From: Stappia sp. TSB10P1A
GTDB lineage: Bacteria; Pseudomonadota; Alphaproteobacteria; Rhizobiales; Stappiaceae
NCBI RefSeq assembly: GCF_900185725.1
Contig: NZ_FYAU01000036.1
Coordinates: 496,001-560,000, forward strand
DNA length: 64,000 nt
Reading direction: 5' to 3'
Shown here: piece by piece, positions 62,834 to 64,000 of the stretch
Position numbering within the stretch: position 1 is the stretch's first letter
Layout of the letters: every line of letters begins with the position of its first letter
Program-made: the position numbers and the translations under genes
The notes under the pieces: model-generated
Told to the model about the DNA's origin: nothing
The model's input: the letters and a program-made list of their open reading frames with translations, nothing else
The model's database searches: none

Positions 62834-64000
62834 TTAAGCGGCGTCGCGGGAGGTGCCCTCGTCGTCCTCGGCGCGGGGATCGAGAGCCAGCGTCTCGGGG
62901 GTGGAGAAGCGCACGCCCGACGCCATGGCGACGAACTCCTCCTTCTCCTCCGGCGCCAGCGGCGCGCGCTGGGTCATGCGCCAGATCGAAAAGCCGATGA
63001 TCAGCGCATGGGCCGCGGAGGTGACGGCAAACAGGCCCTGCGGCCGCGTCATGGTCATCATCACCGACGCCAGCAGCGGGCCGACGATCGAACCGACGCC
63101 GAACAGGAGCAGCAGGCCGCCGCTGGTCTTGAGGAACTCCCCCGGCGGCGAGTGGTCGTTGGCATGAGCGACGATGACCGGGTACATCGAATAGATCATG
63201 CCGCCGAACGCCGCGACGAGGGAAATGATGGCGAGAGGCGACAGCGCCTCGCCGAATGTCAGCGCCATGCCCACGAGAAACCCGGCAATGGCGATGCCGA
63301 TCAGCACGATGCGCCGGTCGATACGGTCGGACAGCATGCCGACGGGGACCTGAATGAGCGCACCGGCGAGCAGCGCCACCGACATCATGGTGGCGATCGA
63401 GGACACGGACAATTCGACCTGACGACCATAGACGGCGCCGAGCGTCCCGAACGCGCTGTTGGAGATGCCGACGAGAAAGACGCCGATCACCGCCACCGGC
63501 GAGTTGCGCCACAGCGAACGGATGTCGAGGCGGACCTGGGAGAGCGGCTGCGGGGCAGCGGCGGTCGACAGCGCGGTCGGCAGCAGCGCGCAGGAATAGA
63601 CCATGGCTCCGATCACGAAGAACAGGTAGCCGGCCGGATCGCCCAGGGTCAGCAGCATCTGGCCGGCGGTGGTCGCGCCCAGATTGATCATCGTGTAGAT
63701 GCCGAAGATGCGGCCGCGCGTGGCCGGGTTGGCCCGCTCGTTCAGCCAGCTTTCCACCACCATCGCGGCGCCAGCGAAACAAAAGCCGGAGAGCGCCCTG
63801 AGCGGGATCCAGGCCCAGGGTGTCATGAAGACGAGATTCAGCAGCACGACGATGGAGGCGAGCGAGCAGAACACGCCAAACGCCCGGATGTGGCCGACCC
63901 GGCTGACGATGATCGGGGTCAGCAGGCACCCGGCAATATAGCCCACCGCCCAGCCGGTGCCGAGCAGACCGAGCGAATTGTCGGAAAAGCCCTCGAAGGA
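62834..64000 (-). CDS. MFS transporter, 5' partial
   Basis: Major facilitator superfamily transporter (at least 388 residues in the window; the frame is open to base 64000). Ten or more hydrophobic segments are visible, with loops such as A-R-M/S-E-R-A-N-P-A-T-R-G-R-I-F-G and G-M-L-S-D-R-I-D-R-R in the positions of the cytoplasmic A-like motifs. The C-terminus is hydrophilic and acidic. It resembles the YcaD-like group; substrate unknown. The first residues lie outside the window. Confidence 0.88.
   Translation of the reverse strand, partial: SFEGFSDNSLGLLGTGWAVGYIAGCLLTPIIVSRVGHIRAFGVFCSLASIVVLLNLVFMTPWAWIPLRALSGFCFAGAAMVVESWLNERANPATRGRIFGIYTMINLGATTAGQMLLTLGDPAGYLFFVIGAMVYSCALLPTALSTAAAPQPLSQVRLDIRSLWRNSPVAVIGVFLVGISNSAFGTLGAVYGRQVELSVSSIATMMSVALLAGALIQVPVGMLSDRIDRRIVLIGIAIAGFLVGMALTFGEALSPLAIISLVAAFGGMIYSMYPVIVAHANDHSPPGEFLKTSGGLLLLFGVGSIVGPLLASVMMTMTRPQGLFAVTSAAHALIIGFSIWRMTQRAPLAPEEKEEFVAMASGVRFSTPETLALDPRAEDDEGTSRDAA

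Overview
The window is GC-rich, and third codon positions are almost all G or C. Gene content (sarcosine oxidase soxBDAG, MttB-type quaternary-amine methyltransferase, corrinoid activation protein, DUF1194, DUF5993-dsbB, TAXI-type TRAP transporter, ParS/RES toxin-antitoxin, adjacent ppiA/ppiB/coaD) points to an alphaproteobacterium, most likely a Hyphomicrobiales/Stappiaceae-like heterotroph that uses methylated amines. This assignment is inferred from gene content and not from a marker alignment.

Layout. 1-6446: a tightly overlapping one-carbon operon with a corrinoid protein (5' end outside the window), a DUF1638 protein, a CatB-like acyltransferase, a 'virulence factor' domain protein, a MetF-like reductase, a methyl-THF:corrinoid methyltransferase and a 2Fe-2S/ASKHA corrinoid reactivator. 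6448-12891: a VWA protein, a peptide-type ABC permease pair with binding protein but no ATPase, two related amidotransferase-fold proteins and a P-loop protein. 12892-14122: a ParS/RES toxin-antitoxin pair. 14202-19455: betaine/homocysteine methyltransferase, two cyclophilins, coaD, an acetyltransferase, a DMT exporter and an ArsR-type regulator. 19456-24187: an accessory segment in which a partial copy of the ArsR gene end and its downstream flank encloses a GNAT/polysaccharide deacetylase pair. Immediately beyond it is a lower-GC two-gene unit with a degenerate ImmA/IrrE domain. 24188-28950: three small membrane-anchored proteins sharing C-x-G-x9-C, a Tat-type amine oxidase, DUF5993, DsbB and MarC. 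29171-32032: gyrA, followed by a non-coding tract of REP-like repeats.

32670-42512: the second one-carbon block, with a dimethylglycine/sarcosine dehydrogenase-like protein, MttB-family methyltransferase and soxB-D-A-G. Two LysR regulators, an iron-type alcohol dehydrogenase, a two-subunit molybdenum hydroxylase, a phosphonate monoester hydrolase-type enzyme, a pirin, a DUF6030 protein and an M20 hydrolase follow. 54545-64000: a TAXI TRAP transporter, a ROK kinase lacking its usual zinc ligands, a YceI protein, a chemotaxis receptor, an acyl-CoA thioesterase, a small unknown protein and an MFS transporter cut by the window end.

How the genes work together. The two one-carbon blocks fit one route. 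MttB would demethylate glycine betaine to dimethylglycine onto the corrinoid protein, the methyltransferase would pass the methyl to tetrahydrofolate, and the MetF-like enzyme would interconvert methyl- and methylene-THF. The dehydrogenase and sarcosine oxidase would strip the remaining methyls to glycine, and the Bmt homologue could use a methyl for methionine. Several of these proteins carry Arg-rich tails. The most interesting uncharacterised elements are the 22-24 kb two-gene unit, the C-x-G-x9-C trio beside dsbB, the duplication around 19.3-22.1 kb, and an unusual density of short tandem repeats, one of which multiplies a start codon.
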